Under the pieces are notes generated by a model that did not search any database, was not told the DNA's origin, and saw nothing but the letters and a program-made list of their open reading frames with translations. Positions 35,805 through 44,593 of a DNA stretch of 64,000 nt are shown piece by piece. This DNA is from CAZNXJ01 sp964577115 (lineage in GTDB: Bacteria > Planctomycetota > Planctomycetia > Pirellulales > Pirellulaceae): assembly GCA_964577115.1 (NCBI GenBank), contig CAZNXJ010000002.1:186001-250000 (forward strand). The letters run 5' to 3'. How positions within the stretch are numbered: position 1 is the first letter of the stretch; every line of letters begins with the position of its first letter. The position numbers and the translations under genes were made by a program.

Positions 35805-36485
35805 ATGATTGGAAGACTGTTCAACCTGCTCGCGGCGGCTGCCGTGTATTTCTGCGTGGCAACATTGCTTGCGCAGATCGGCATCGTCTCGGTGCTCTGG
35901 TATCGCGGGCATCTGACTCCGCAGCGTACCTGGGAAGTGCTCGGGACGATTTACGGGTTAGACAGTGCAGCAGCCAAGGCACTCCAGGAAACACGCGATG
36001 AACGCGAAATACAGGTGGCCTACGAAGACATCCTGCAGCGCCGAGTGCTGGCCAGTCTCGATCTCGACCTCCGCGACACGGCGTTAAATAACGCCGCGAT
36101 GGAACTGGCCAATCAGCGTGCGCGCCTGGAAGACGACCGCAAAAAGTACACGCTGCTGCTGAACGATTTCGAACAGCGACTGGAACAATTGCACAAGGGC
36201 GCCGCTGATCGCGCCATCAAGGACGTTCAGCAAACACTCGAATCCATGCGTCCGGAGCAAGCGAAGGCCCAGATTCTCCTGATGATGGACGATAAACGCT
36301 TGGACGATGTCGTAACGCTGTTGAAGTCCATGTCGCGCGATGTCCGAAAAAGAATCCTGAATGAATTTCAGGACGACGAGAAGCAGCGGCTGTACGACGT
36401 CTTGAAACAGATACTGTCGGGAACCGGTGAAGGAGACTTGATCGAGCAGGTGCGCGAGCAGGTCGAGCAGTTCAGTGACTCTTAA
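35805..36485 (+). CDS. MotE-like flagellar protein with an MgtE_N-type domain
   Basis: 226 aa. One N-terminal membrane helix (about 7-30: LAAAAVYFCVATLLAQIGIV), a coiled coil (about 80-130), then an MgtE N-terminal-like helical repeat (LESMRPEQAKAQILLMMDDK, VVTLLKSMSRDVRKRIL). This architecture and its position between fliJ and fliK match MotE, a periplasmic chaperone for the motility machinery. The family is not strongly conserved, so the name is a suggestion. Confidence 0.75.
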   Translation: MIGRLFNLLAAAAVYFCVATLLAQIGIVSVLWYRGHLTPQRTWEVLGTIYGLDSAAAKALQETRDEREIQVAYEDILQRRVLASLDLDLRDTALNNAAMELANQRARLEDDRKKYTLLLNDFEQRLEQLHKGAADRAIKDVQQTLESMRPEQAKAQILLMMDDKRLDDVVTLLKSMSRDVRKRILNEFQDDEKQRLYDVLKQILSGTGEGDLIEQVREQVEQFSDS

Positions 36486-36507
36486 CCAGCGAACCAGGAG
36501 CGGCAGC

Positions 36508-38043
36508 ATGGCGTCGGCGTCTCTCGATTCCATCAGCAGCGTAACGACCACGATGCCGCTGCATTCCGCTCGCGCTCCGGCGCAGGAGATTGCCGAACCG
36601 TTCGTGCAGGTGTTGCTCGCGTCCACCCCTTCGCCTCCGGCGCCTCCACGCAACGCAGATGCGCCGAACCCGCCTCCGCCGCCCGCCGAACCGTCGCGCC
36701 GCGCGGCCGAACCGCCACGGGCCGAGGAGCCCGAGACGTCCGAGAAAGCGAGCACCGACACCGAGGTGGCCGACCAACCGGCCGATGACGAAGAAGACAC
36801 GGACGTCGCCGTCGTCGAACCGCGGGTAGCTACCACGACCGATACCGCCGCGGAAGAAACCCAGGACGAATGCGAAGCGCCGGTCGACGAGGTCGTGCTC
36901 ACCGAGGAAGGGGCGGATGCGGCCGACGAGCCACGCATCGCCAAGCCACAGCGCTCGACGAAAACCAGGCGGCAGGCAGACGCTGCTCACGAGCCCACCG
37001 AGAAGTCCACGAAGACCGCCGACGAGGAGGCGCCGGAAATCGCGGCTGAATTGCCGGCAACCGAGCAACCGCCCAGCAGCGCAGCAGCGGAGGTGGTGAA
37101 CAGAGAAGGGCCGCCGGCCGAATCATCGCCGGCGAGCCGACGTGACGATGCAGTCGTGGTGCTCGATGCCGACATGAAGAAACACGTTGAACCGGCAGGC
37201 GAGTCGGAGCAGACAGACGGGGTCGCTGAGCCGGCGGGCAAAGCGCGCACGGCCAATGAAACGGGACTCGGGGACACTGTTTCCAGCGAAGAAGGCGAGC
37301 CAAGGCGAGCGAAAAAATCGTTGCGCAGCGGAGCGGCGTTCGAAGCCGCCCCTGCACGATCGAAAGCACCCGCCAATGCGGGTCGGCCAGCCGACCCCGT
37401 GGCCAGCCCCGTCGCGGATGTCGCTGCGGCACCTGCCGTCGATGCGACGATGAATTCCGGCGACACGAGCAGCACAGCCAGCTCGTCGCTCGATGCACGC
37501 CCGGCCGAAGGGCCAACGCCGACATCTCCGACTCAGCGTCTTCCCGAACATTTGCTCGCCCGTGGCTCGCGGCAGGCGCCGCCCGCGCCGATGTTGACGC
37601 AGGCGGAACAGACGCGGTTCGTCCAGCGCGTGGCAGGAGCGATTGAGGCGGCTCGCAGTCGCGACGGCCAGGTACGCCTCCGACTCAGCCCGCCCGAACT
37701 CGGCTCACTGAAGCTTGAAGTCAAAGTCGAAGACGGGGTGCTCCGCGCACGCATCGAAACCGAGAACGCGATCGCCAAGACGGCACTCGTGGAAAACTTC
37801 CCCGCGCTACGCGACCGGCTGGCGGAGCAGGGGATTCGCATCGAACAGTTCGAGGTCGACGTTTTCGATCAGCGAGGCGGCGACAGCGCGTCGCAGGATT
37901 TTCAGCAAGACAAATCGCCATCGGAGAATCGCCCGCGGTCCGTGCTGGCTTCGCGCACGACCGAATCCAACAATCGCACGCCTCCGGCTCCGCCAAACGA
38001 AACCGTAGGGCGGAGTCTTGAACAGCTGAACATTATCGTTTAA
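36508..38043 (+). CDS. fliK: Flagellar hook-length control protein FliK
   Basis: 511 aa. The first 350 residues are Pro/Glu/Ala/Thr-rich and probably unfolded, as expected of a molecular ruler. The C-terminal Flg_hook domain is clear (VRLRLSPPELGSLKLEVKVE, ALRDRLAEQGIRIEQFEVDV); this part contacts FlhB to switch export from hook to filament. AGGAG lies 8 bp before ATG 36508; a GTG at 36475 would overlap the previous gene. flgD and flgE, whose product it measures, follow. Confidence 0.9.
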   Translation: MASASLDSISSVTTTMPLHSARAPAQEIAEPFVQVLLASTPSPPAPPRNADAPNPPPPPAEPSRRAAEPPRAEEPETSEKASTDTEVADQPADDEEDTDVAVVEPRVATTTDTAAEETQDECEAPVDEVVLTEEGADAADEPRIAKPQRSTKTRRQADAAHEPTEKSTKTADEEAPEIAAELPATEQPPSSAAAEVVNREGPPAESSPASRRDDAVVVLDADMKKHVEPAGESEQTDGVAEPAGKARTANETGLGDTVSSEEGEPRRAKKSLRSGAAFEAAPARSKAPANAGRPADPVASPVADVAAAPAVDATMNSGDTSSTASSSLDARPAEGPTPTSPTQRLPEHLLARGSRQAPPAPMLTQAEQTRFVQRVAGAIEAARSRDGQVRLRLSPPELGSLKLEVKVEDGVLRARIETENAIAKTALVENFPALRDRLAEQGIRIEQFEVDVFDQRGGDSASQDFQQDKSPSENRPRSVLASRTTESNNRTPPAPPNETVGRSLEQLNIIV

Positions 38044-38072
38044 TCGCAGCTCCTCCAGATTGGTACTGATCC

Positions 38073-38513
38073 ATGGTGACCGTTCCCGGCGTGGGTTCCA
38101 ACAATTCGAGTTCGAATTCGAGCACGAGTACCACTCGCGGCAATGACCTCCGCGACGTGGATCTCAGCCAATTTATGAACCTGATGATTGCGGAGCTTCA
38201 AAACCAGGATCCGCTCAATCCGATGGATAACAGTCAGCTCTTGCAGCAGATCACGCAGATTCGCGAGATCGGCGCGACCGATAAGCTGCGGGAGAGCCTG
38301 ACAGCCATGTCGGATGCTTTCAACCTTTCAACCGCTAGCACGATGATTGGCCGCGAAGTCGTGGCGATGACGGACGATTTGAAGGAAGTCACCGGAGTCG
38401 TGGACCGCGTGTCCGTGGACCGGGATGAAAAAGATCCCAACATTCGCATCACGCGGCTGCACATTGGCGAAGCGAAAGTGCAATTGCGCAATATTCGCCA
38501 GGTTCTCGAGTGA
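38073..38513 (+). CDS. flgD: Flagellar hook capping protein FlgD, short form
   Basis: 146 aa. A Ser/Asn/Thr-rich leader is followed by the FlgD N-terminal motif FMNLMIAELQNQDPLNPMDN and SQLLQQITQIREIG. The C-terminus is one compact beta module (TMIGREVVAMTDDLKEVTG to VQLRNIRQVLE). FlgD of enterobacteria is about 230 aa with tudor and FnIII modules; the FnIII module appears to be missing here. It caps the growing hook and is directly before flgE. Confidence 0.9.
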   Translation: MVTVPGVGSNNSSSNSSTSTTRGNDLRDVDLSQFMNLMIAELQNQDPLNPMDNSQLLQQITQIREIGATDKLRESLTAMSDAFNLSTASTMIGREVVAMTDDLKEVTGVVDRVSVDRDEKDPNIRITRLHIGEAKVQLRNIRQVLE

Positions 38514-38558
38514 GATTCGCCGAGACGTATGCGCGGCGACGTGAGTCTGGCGAGCGAA

Positions 38559-38578
38559 CGGCAACGCGATGCTTGCCG
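38559..38578. promoter_or_regulatory. CGGCAA/TTGCCG inverted repeat before flgE
   Basis: Perfect 6-bp arms with an 8-bp spacer, 39 bp before the flgE start. The half-sites are the same as in the dyads at 28661 and 28685 but more widely spaced. A poor -24/-12-like sequence (TGGC at 38548, GC at 38561) overlaps it. It may be a regulator site or a stem-loop of the mRNA. Confidence 0.3.
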
Positions 38579-38617
38579 GCAGATCGGAAACACTTTTGAG
38601 AGGGAAGGGGGGCACGA

Positions 38618-41074
38618 ATGGGTTTAGCTTCTGCATTGACGACGGCGCTGACGGGGCTCACCGCCGCCGAAACGCAAATCGATGTGGTCGGTAACAATCT
38701 GGCCAACTCGCAGACCGTAGGCTTTAAAGCCTCCGAAGCCGTCTTCGCGACACAGTTCCTCCAGACGCTCGGCCTAGGGGCTGCGCCGACCGGGACGAAT
38801 GGTGGTACGAACCCACGTCAGACGGGGCTGGGGGTACAAGTTGCCGAAATCACGCCCGACTTCACGCAGGGCACAATCGAAATCAGTGGAAACGATTCGG
38901 ACCTGGCCATTGAAGGGGACGGGTTCTTCATCGTTCAGGGTAGCTCGGGCGAGCACCTATACACGCGTAATGGTATTTTCAAAACCAACTCGGAGAACCA
39001 GCTCGTCACCGTCAATGGCCATCGCGTGCTGGGTTACGGTGTGGACGAATTGTTTACGCTGCAAACGACCGAATTGGTGCCGCTGACAATTCCTCTGGGA
39101 GCCACGTCGGTCGCTCAGCCAACGCAGAACGTCTATCTCGAAGGTACGCTCACTCCCATGGGCGACGTCGCCAATACGGCGGAGGTACTCGAGAGTGTCG
39201 TTCTGGGCGACGCGGCCACGGCACGCCCGGATGCCTCGGATGCCAAGGTGGGCGTCGCGATCACTCCCCAGGTCGCCGGAGTCACCAAAGTGGTGAGCGA
39301 AGGCACCGGGGGAACGCACCCGCCGGGGGCTACCTACAAGTACCGGTTTGTGTTCGCCGATGATTCGGGCTCCGAAGGCATGCCATCGGGCGAAGTCGTC
39401 GTCACGATCCCTCCCGGCAACGGCTTGCCAGACGACTCGATTATTCTCGGCAACCTCCCCGACTCGCCGGATTACCCGACGCTCAATATTTACCGCACCG
39501 CGGACGGAGGTAGCGACTTCTTCTTGCTCGACTCGGTGCCGACGGTTAGCAACGGCGGTGCAGCGACCTACACGGACGACAACAGCATTGCGCTATCGGA
39601 CACGCCGCTCGACCAAGGAACGATCAATGGCAGTTATAGCTACCTGATCACCTACCACCGCGCCGGTGAACCGGAGAGCCGTCCGTCGGAGATCATTGGT
39701 CCGCAGAGTGTCGTGAACGGGCGTGTGCATCTCAGTAATCTTCCGCCGCCTCCGGTGCCGGGCCCGGACGACAACTTCCCCGCCTACGACACGATACGCG
39801 TGTACCGGAACCTAGTTAGTGATTCGAGCACGTTTTATCTCGTGACTGAATTGGCGCCGGGCGAGAGCTTCACCGACCACCTGGCGGACGCGGATATCGC
39901 GAACAACCAGGTGCTCGATATGGATGGTCCCAAGGCGAACCCGAACACGCTGCTGACCAATATTCTGGTCCGTGACGAGTTGTCGTACGAACAGCCGTTC
40001 AAGATCGGTACGCTCAGCTTCACCGCTCGCAAAGGTGGGCGAGGTCTTGCTACCAAAGAATTCCAGATCACCGAGACAACGACGCTCCAGCAGCTGATCG
40101 ACTTCATGGAGGATGCCACGGGGATTCAGAAAGCGGCTGACGATCCGCAGAATCCCATTCCTAACTCGCTCAATATGCTGGACGACACCGGTGATCCGCT
40201 GCGCCCCGGCGCTGATGTGATGGCCAATGGAAAGATCCGCATCGTCTCGAACAACGGTGTCGATAATGCGTTGTCGATCGGACTCTCCGCCTTCGAATTG
40301 CGCGACACGTCAGGGAATGTGACGACGCCGGCGCTCGGCTTCGGGCGAGTGCAGCAGGCGAAGGGGCAGAGTGCGGTGGCGGACTTTATCGTCTATGACT
40401 CGCTTGGTACCCCGCTGAACGTGCGCGTGACGGCCGTTCTCCAGGAACGTACCGGCTCGTCGACCGTTTATCGCTGGTTTGCCGATTCGCCGAATAACGA
40501 TCCGTCCTCCGGCGCGGACATCTCGGTGGGGACCGGCCTGGTGACGTTCGATGGCGAGGGCAACTTCATAGCGGCGACCAACAGCACCGTTTCGATTGAC
40601 CGCCGCAATACGCCGTCGGCATCTCCGTTGGAATTCGAGCTCGACTTCACGCAGCTTTCGGGGCTCGCCGAGGCCACCGCGTCGCTGGCCGCATCGCGGC
40701 AGGATGGTTCGGCTCCGGGAACGCTAACCGGCTTTACGATCGGCGAGGACGGGACGATCCGCGGCGCCTTCGACAACGGTGTTTCCCGCGATTTGGGACA
40801 GGTGCGGATGGCGCGGTTTACCAACCCCGCCGGTCTCGAGCAGAGGGGACAGAACCTCTACGCGGCTGCGGCGAACTCGGGACTCCCCGTCCAGGGCCGG
40901 CCAGGGGAGAACGGTCTGGGCACGATCGTGTCGGGTGCTGTCGAACTATCGAACACGGACATCGGGAAAAACCTCGTGGACCTGGTGCTCGCGACGACCC
41001 AGTACCGAGGTAACACGCGTGTGATCAATGCCGCTCAGCAATTGATCGAAGAACTGCTCAATTTGCGGCGGTAA
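38618..41074 (+). CDS. flgE: Flagellar hook protein FlgE with a tandem-domain insertion
   Basis: 818 aa, about twice the E. coli length. The N-terminus has the hook/rod signature ALTGLTAAETQIDVVGNNLA and the early FDFTQG-type region (DFTQGTIEISGNDSDLAIEG); the C-terminus ends NLVDLVLATTQYRGNTRVINA, also typical. Between them, at about 238-332 and 339-434, are two similar beta-rich repeats of about 95 residues, each opening YxY and containing NLP and a YR motif, resembling Ig/FnIII folds. The insertion should project from the hook surface. A strong ribosome site (AGGGAAGGGG) precedes the ATG. Confidence 0.92.
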   Translation: MGLASALTTALTGLTAAETQIDVVGNNLANSQTVGFKASEAVFATQFLQTLGLGAAPTGTNGGTNPRQTGLGVQVAEITPDFTQGTIEISGNDSDLAIEGDGFFIVQGSSGEHLYTRNGIFKTNSENQLVTVNGHRVLGYGVDELFTLQTTELVPLTIPLGATSVAQPTQNVYLEGTLTPMGDVANTAEVLESVVLGDAATARPDASDAKVGVAITPQVAGVTKVVSEGTGGTHPPGATYKYRFVFADDSGSEGMPSGEVVVTIPPGNGLPDDSIILGNLPDSPDYPTLNIYRTADGGSDFFLLDSVPTVSNGGAATYTDDNSIALSDTPLDQGTINGSYSYLITYHRAGEPESRPSEIIGPQSVVNGRVHLSNLPPPPVPGPDDNFPAYDTIRVYRNLVSDSSTFYLVTELAPGESFTDHLADADIANNQVLDMDGPKANPNTLLTNILVRDELSYEQPFKIGTLSFTARKGGRGLATKEFQITETTTLQQLIDFMEDATGIQKAADDPQNPIPNSLNMLDDTGDPLRPGADVMANGKIRIVSNNGVDNALSIGLSAFELRDTSGNVTTPALGFGRVQQAKGQSAVADFIVYDSLGTPLNVRVTAVLQERTGSSTVYRWFADSPNNDPSSGADISVGTGLVTFDGEGNFIAATNSTVSIDRRNTPSASPLEFELDFTQLSGLAEATASLAASRQDGSAPGTLTGFTIGEDGTIRGAFDNGVSRDLGQVRMARFTNPAGLEQRGQNLYAAAANSGLPVQGRPGENGLGTIVSGAVELSNTDIGKNLVDLVLATTQYRGNTRVINAAQQLIEELLNLRR

Positions 41075-41091
41075 TCTTTCTGTCCGGCGAG

Positions 41092-41124
41092 CGGGCGGAG
41101 CGATCGTAGCGATTGCGCCGCCCG
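41092..41124 (+). terminator. Hairpin after flgE
   Basis: CGGGCGG pairs with CCGCCCG (7/7) across a 19-bp loop, starting 17 bp after the flgE stop. No T-tract. It may separate the flgB-flgE unit from the flbD-flhB unit, or only stabilise the mRNA. Confidence 0.45.
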
Positions 41125-41316
41125 TAACGCTTGGGCGATGGTGAAAGGGAGCGCGGGCGCTGTTTGACGATATGCCCCGCTTGAATATCTGCGAAGACCA
41201 AGGTGCACGTGACGCGATACTTCTGAAGTTGCCCGCAACGAAAGGGAAATCCGGCTGGCGAAGGCGGCGAGGTGAACTATGGTTGCAAGGTACTTACTGC
41301 CCCTGCGGTCCGAGCA

Positions 41317-41568
41317 ATGATCCGATTGACTCGATTGGATGGCGAACAGTTTCTGCTGAACGCCGAGTTAATTCGATTTGTCGAGTCGCGTCCCGACACG
41401 TTCATCACGCTCACGACGGGCGAACGGGTCGTGGTGCGCGAAACCATGGATCAGGTCCTGGAAAGGACGATTCGCTACCAGCAATCAAAGTATCTCATTC
41501 CGCCTGTACATCCCGGCGCCGCAATGTCGCGGGACTTGGCTTCGCGTTGGAAAAGCGTCTCCGAGTGA
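41317..41568 (+). CDS. flbD: FlbD-family flagellar protein
   Basis: 83 aa. Starts MIRLTRLDGEQFLLNAELI and continues TFITLTTGERVVVRETMDQV, which is the small FlbD family found between flgE and motA in many flagellar operons (not the Caulobacter response regulator of the same name). Its function is not well defined. It precedes motA by 15 bp. Confidence 0.88.
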   Translation: MIRLTRLDGEQFLLNAELIRFVESRPDTFITLTTGERVVVRETMDQVLERTIRYQQSKYLIPPVHPGAAMSRDLASRWKSVSE

Positions 41569-41583
41569 CGAAAGACACGGACC

Positions 41584-42351
41584 ATGGATATTGCGACCCT
41601 TGTGGGAGTACTGCTGTCGATCATCTTGATCGTCGGTTCAATCTTCCTCGGCGGTGCGCCTCTGACCATCTTCATCGATATCCCTTCGGCCTTGGTGGTT
41701 TTGGGAGGATCGATGGGCGCTGTGTTGATCTGTTTTCCGCTACGCACCGTCCTGGGCGCTCCGCGCGTCCTGATGAAGGTATTTCTGAACCGCACCGAAG
41801 ACCTGAATCGGCTCATTGCCCAGATCGTCAGCCTCGCGGAAACCGCGCGGCGCGACGGCCTCCTTGCTCTCGAAGGGCGACTCGAACAGCTCGACAACGC
41901 GTTCATTCGTCTAGGTGTGCAAATGGCTGTCGATGGAACGCGGCCGGAGATCATTCAGGACATCATGCGCACCGAGATTGACGCCATCGCGACACGGCAC
42001 CGAGACGGCAAGAATCTGCTGGACCAGCTCGGCAAATTTGCGCCGGCCTTCGGCATGATCGGCACGCTGCTGGGCCTGATCATGATGCTTAGCGATATGT
42101 CGGACCCGTCCGGTATCGGTAAAGGGATGGCCGTCGCGCTGATTACGACGTTGTACGGAGCCATCGTGTCGAACGTCGTCTTCCTGCCGTTTGCCGAGAA
42201 GCTGAATTTCCTGAACAAGCAGGAAGTCGTGGCGCTGGAAATCGTCGTTCGCGGCATTATGGATATCCAGTCCGGCGAGAACCCGCGGGTGATCGAACAG
42301 AAACTCAAGACGTTTCTGCCGCCGCGGCTCCGCGTGAGCAGCAAAGAATAG
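41584..42351 (+). CDS. motA: Flagellar motor stator protein MotA
   Basis: 255 aa, four membrane helices. The cytoplasmic loop keeps the charged pair seen in MotA/PomA: Arg89 (or Arg90) and Glu97 in ETARRDGLLALEG. The pore-lining Pro is in KFAPAFGMIGTLLGLI (Pro154). With MotB it forms the ion-driven stator that pushes FliG. It is followed by motB after 8 bp. Confidence 0.95.
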   Translation: MDIATLVGVLLSIILIVGSIFLGGAPLTIFIDIPSALVVLGGSMGAVLICFPLRTVLGAPRVLMKVFLNRTEDLNRLIAQIVSLAETARRDGLLALEGRLEQLDNAFIRLGVQMAVDGTRPEIIQDIMRTEIDAIATRHRDGKNLLDQLGKFAPAFGMIGTLLGLIMMLSDMSDPSGIGKGMAVALITTLYGAIVSNVVFLPFAEKLNFLNKQEVVALEIVVRGIMDIQSGENPRVIEQKLKTFLPPRLRVSSKE

Positions 42352-42359
42352 GCGTCACC

Positions 42360-43124
42360 ATGGCCGTTGAAGAAGATCCGCCAGCTGGAGTACCCGAATG
42401 GGTTGTCACATTTGGTGACATGATGTCGCTACTGCTGACGTTCTTCATCATGCTGGTCTCGTTCAGTGAAATAAAGGAAGAAGACAAGTACCAGGCCATG
42501 GTCGAGGCGTTGCAGGAGCAATTTGGCTACGATCTGACGACCGCCAGCGTGGTGCCCGGAAACGCCAAGCCGCGCAACAGTGCGCTCGCTAAAATTGCTG
42601 CCAGCGGCCGAGCGAGAAAATTCGACATCATGGACGGCGGCAATAAAGTACACGCCCCGACCGGCGACCATACGATGGTCCGTATCCTGCGACAGGGCGA
42701 GCGGACCGCTATCGGAACCGTCATTTTCTTTAGCGAAGATGCCGTCGCCCTGAATGACGAACAGCGGCGTGATCTTGAACTGGTGGCCAGCCAGTTAATC
42801 GGCAAACCGCAGATCATCGAGATCCGCGGGCATACCTCCATGCGCCCCGCGGAACGCTTTACACCTTACGCGGACAACTGGGAACTGGCGTATCAGCGGT
42901 GCCGAGCGGCGATGACCTATCTGGTCGAGGAGCTGGGGATCGAGCCGCAGCGGATTCGGCTATCGCTCGCGGGCCCCAACGAGCCGCTCCATTTGGGAAC
43001 CGATCCGGCTAAACTCCAGCAAAACCCGCGGGTCGAAATTTTCCTTACCGACGAAGTGGCCGAAGACCGGGTGGGGAGCGAATCGGAACGCCGCGAACGC
43101 TACATGCCTCATTCTGAAACCTAG
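42360..43124 (+). CDS. motB: Flagellar motor stator protein MotB
   Basis: 254 aa. A short N-terminus, one membrane helix with the ion-carrying Asp20 (VPEWVVTFGDMMSLLLTFF), a plug/linker region, and an OmpA-type peptidoglycan-binding domain (IEIRGHTSMRPAE, LAYQRCRAAMTYLVEELG, NPRVEIFLTDE). The residue pattern around Asp20 does not by itself decide between proton and sodium use. Confidence 0.95.
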   Translation: MAVEEDPPAGVPEWVVTFGDMMSLLLTFFIMLVSFSEIKEEDKYQAMVEALQEQFGYDLTTASVVPGNAKPRNSALAKIAASGRARKFDIMDGGNKVHAPTGDHTMVRILRQGERTAIGTVIFFSEDAVALNDEQRRDLELVASQLIGKPQIIEIRGHTSMRPAERFTPYADNWELAYQRCRAAMTYLVEELGIEPQRIRLSLAGPNEPLHLGTDPAKLQQNPRVEIFLTDEVAEDRVGSESERRERYMPHSET

Positions 43125-43298
43125 ACTTTCTCGAGACGGGTGAATCCGCGCCGGCGTGCCGTCGGGGCCGTACGGTGCTGCAGATGCCCCCCAGGGGTGC
43201 CGGGGCCGGAATGATCCGCGCCATCGGTATGGGCTGCAGGGACGTAGCCAGGTTGAACCGGCGGAGCCGGGGATTGAGAGAAGTGAGGCAAAGTCCCC

Positions 43299-43841
43299 AT
43301 GAGCGATCAGCCCTCAGCTGCTCCGCCCGCCAAGAGCGGCGGTAGCACTCTGTTTGGCAAGCTTGTCGTTGTCGGCTTCATCGCAGTCGTGATGCTGACC
43401 GAGTGCCTGCTCGCCTACTTCTTGATTCCCAGCGCGGACGAAGTGGCGCGCCGCGCCGAGGCGCGGATGACCGAGAAGATCCAAAAAACGATCGATCCGG
43501 CCGGTGGCACTCACGACAAGCCGACGGTCGAGATCGATCTGGGCGAGTACAAGATCACCTCGCACCAGTCCGAGTCGAACATTACGGTGCGCATCGACTT
43601 CAAGTTGTTCGGCGTCGTGCTCGAAGAAGAGCAGCAATTAATGGCAAAGCTCTTCGAACGCCACCAGCACCGCTTCCGCGATCAGGTCATTTTCGAGGTG
43701 CGCAACGCGAGCCTCAACGATCTGGCAGACCCTGGGTTGGGCTTGATTAAAAGGCGGATTTTAGAGAAAAGTAACCGCCTGCTGGGAAAATCGGTGCTCC
43801 AATCGATCGTGTTCAGCGATTTCTCCTTCGTCGAGCAGTAA
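43299..43841 (+). CDS. fliL: Flagellar basal-body associated protein FliL
   Basis: 180 aa. One membrane helix (about 21-43, LFGKLVVVGFIAVVMLTECL) and a periplasmic domain ending KRRILEKSNRLLGKSVLQSIVFSDFSFVEQ, as in FliL. It surrounds the stator and raises torque. A ribosome site GTGAGG precedes the ATG. The gene usually after fliL, fliM, is absent; fliN follows directly. Confidence 0.85.
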   Translation: MSDQPSAAPPAKSGGSTLFGKLVVVGFIAVVMLTECLLAYFLIPSADEVARRAEARMTEKIQKTIDPAGGTHDKPTVEIDLGEYKITSHQSESNITVRIDFKLFGVVLEEEQQLMAKLFERHQHRFRDQVIFEVRNASLNDLADPGLGLIKRRILEKSNRLLGKSVLQSIVFSDFSFVEQ

Positions 43842-43898
43842 GCCTGCGGCCGGTGCCTGGGGCGCGCGGCGAACGCAGGGCTACCAGGGACGGACGCC

Positions 43899-44462
43899 AT
43901 GGCTGACGAAGAGCGTTTGAATCAGGACGAAATCGAAGAAATGCTGCGGCAAGCGCAGCAATCCGGCGCGGGGGCTCCGCCGCCGGGCGAGCCGCCGCCC
44001 TCTGAGGGGGCGCCGGAGATTGTCGGTGCCGACGCGTCCCACACAGCGCCTGGCGCAGCCCGAGCCGGACTGGGCGACGACATCAACTATTTGTTGTCGC
44101 AAGCGGAGGAGGCGATCGCGTCGGTCGACAATCCTCACGAGCCGGATCTGTCGAACCTGGCGCCGTTTCAGTTCCAGGATCTCAGCGCGGCCAGTCCTCC
44201 CTCCACGGATAAGGCGACGATTGAACTGCTGCGCGACGTCGAACTCGATGTAAAAATCGAGCTCGGCCGGACCCACTTGCTGCTCGAGGATGTCCTCAAA
44301 CTGCGCCGCGGCTCGGTCGTGCCCCTCGATAAACTGGCTGGTGATCCGGTCGACATTTATGTCAATGGACGCCTGATCGCGCGGGGCGAAGTGCTTGTGT
44401 TGAATGACAATTTTTGTGTGCGCGTCGCCGAGCTCATGAGCGGCGACGACGTCGAATATTGA
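43899..44462 (+). CDS. fliN: Flagellar motor switch protein FliN with FliM-like N-terminal motifs
   Basis: 187 aa. The C-terminal SpoA (surface presentation of antigens) domain is at about 105-180 (LLRDVELDVKIELGRTHL, GDPVDIYVNGRLIARGEVL). The N-terminus starts LNQDEIEEMLRQA, close to the FliM CheY-binding peptide LSQAEIDALLNG, and a second similar motif, LGDDINYLLSQAEE, lies at 58-71, separated by Pro-rich linkers. FliN normally lacks these. No FliM central (CheC-like) domain is present. Located where fliM-fliN would be. Confidence 0.9.
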   Translation: MADEERLNQDEIEEMLRQAQQSGAGAPPPGEPPPSEGAPEIVGADASHTAPGAARAGLGDDINYLLSQAEEAIASVDNPHEPDLSNLAPFQFQDLSAASPPSTDKATIELLRDVELDVKIELGRTHLLLEDVLKLRRGSVVPLDKLAGDPVDIYVNGRLIARGEVLVLNDNFCVRVAELMSGDDVEY

Positions 44463-44593
44463 GCATCGCTATCCGAACACCCCCAACGGCGATCCACGAA
44501 AGGCTCCCGCGCGAAACCCAAGTCGCCGCCCGCCCCAAGGCTAATGTTCCTAGGCCCGCATACCCACCTCTCCACTTGCAGGACCCGGCACGG

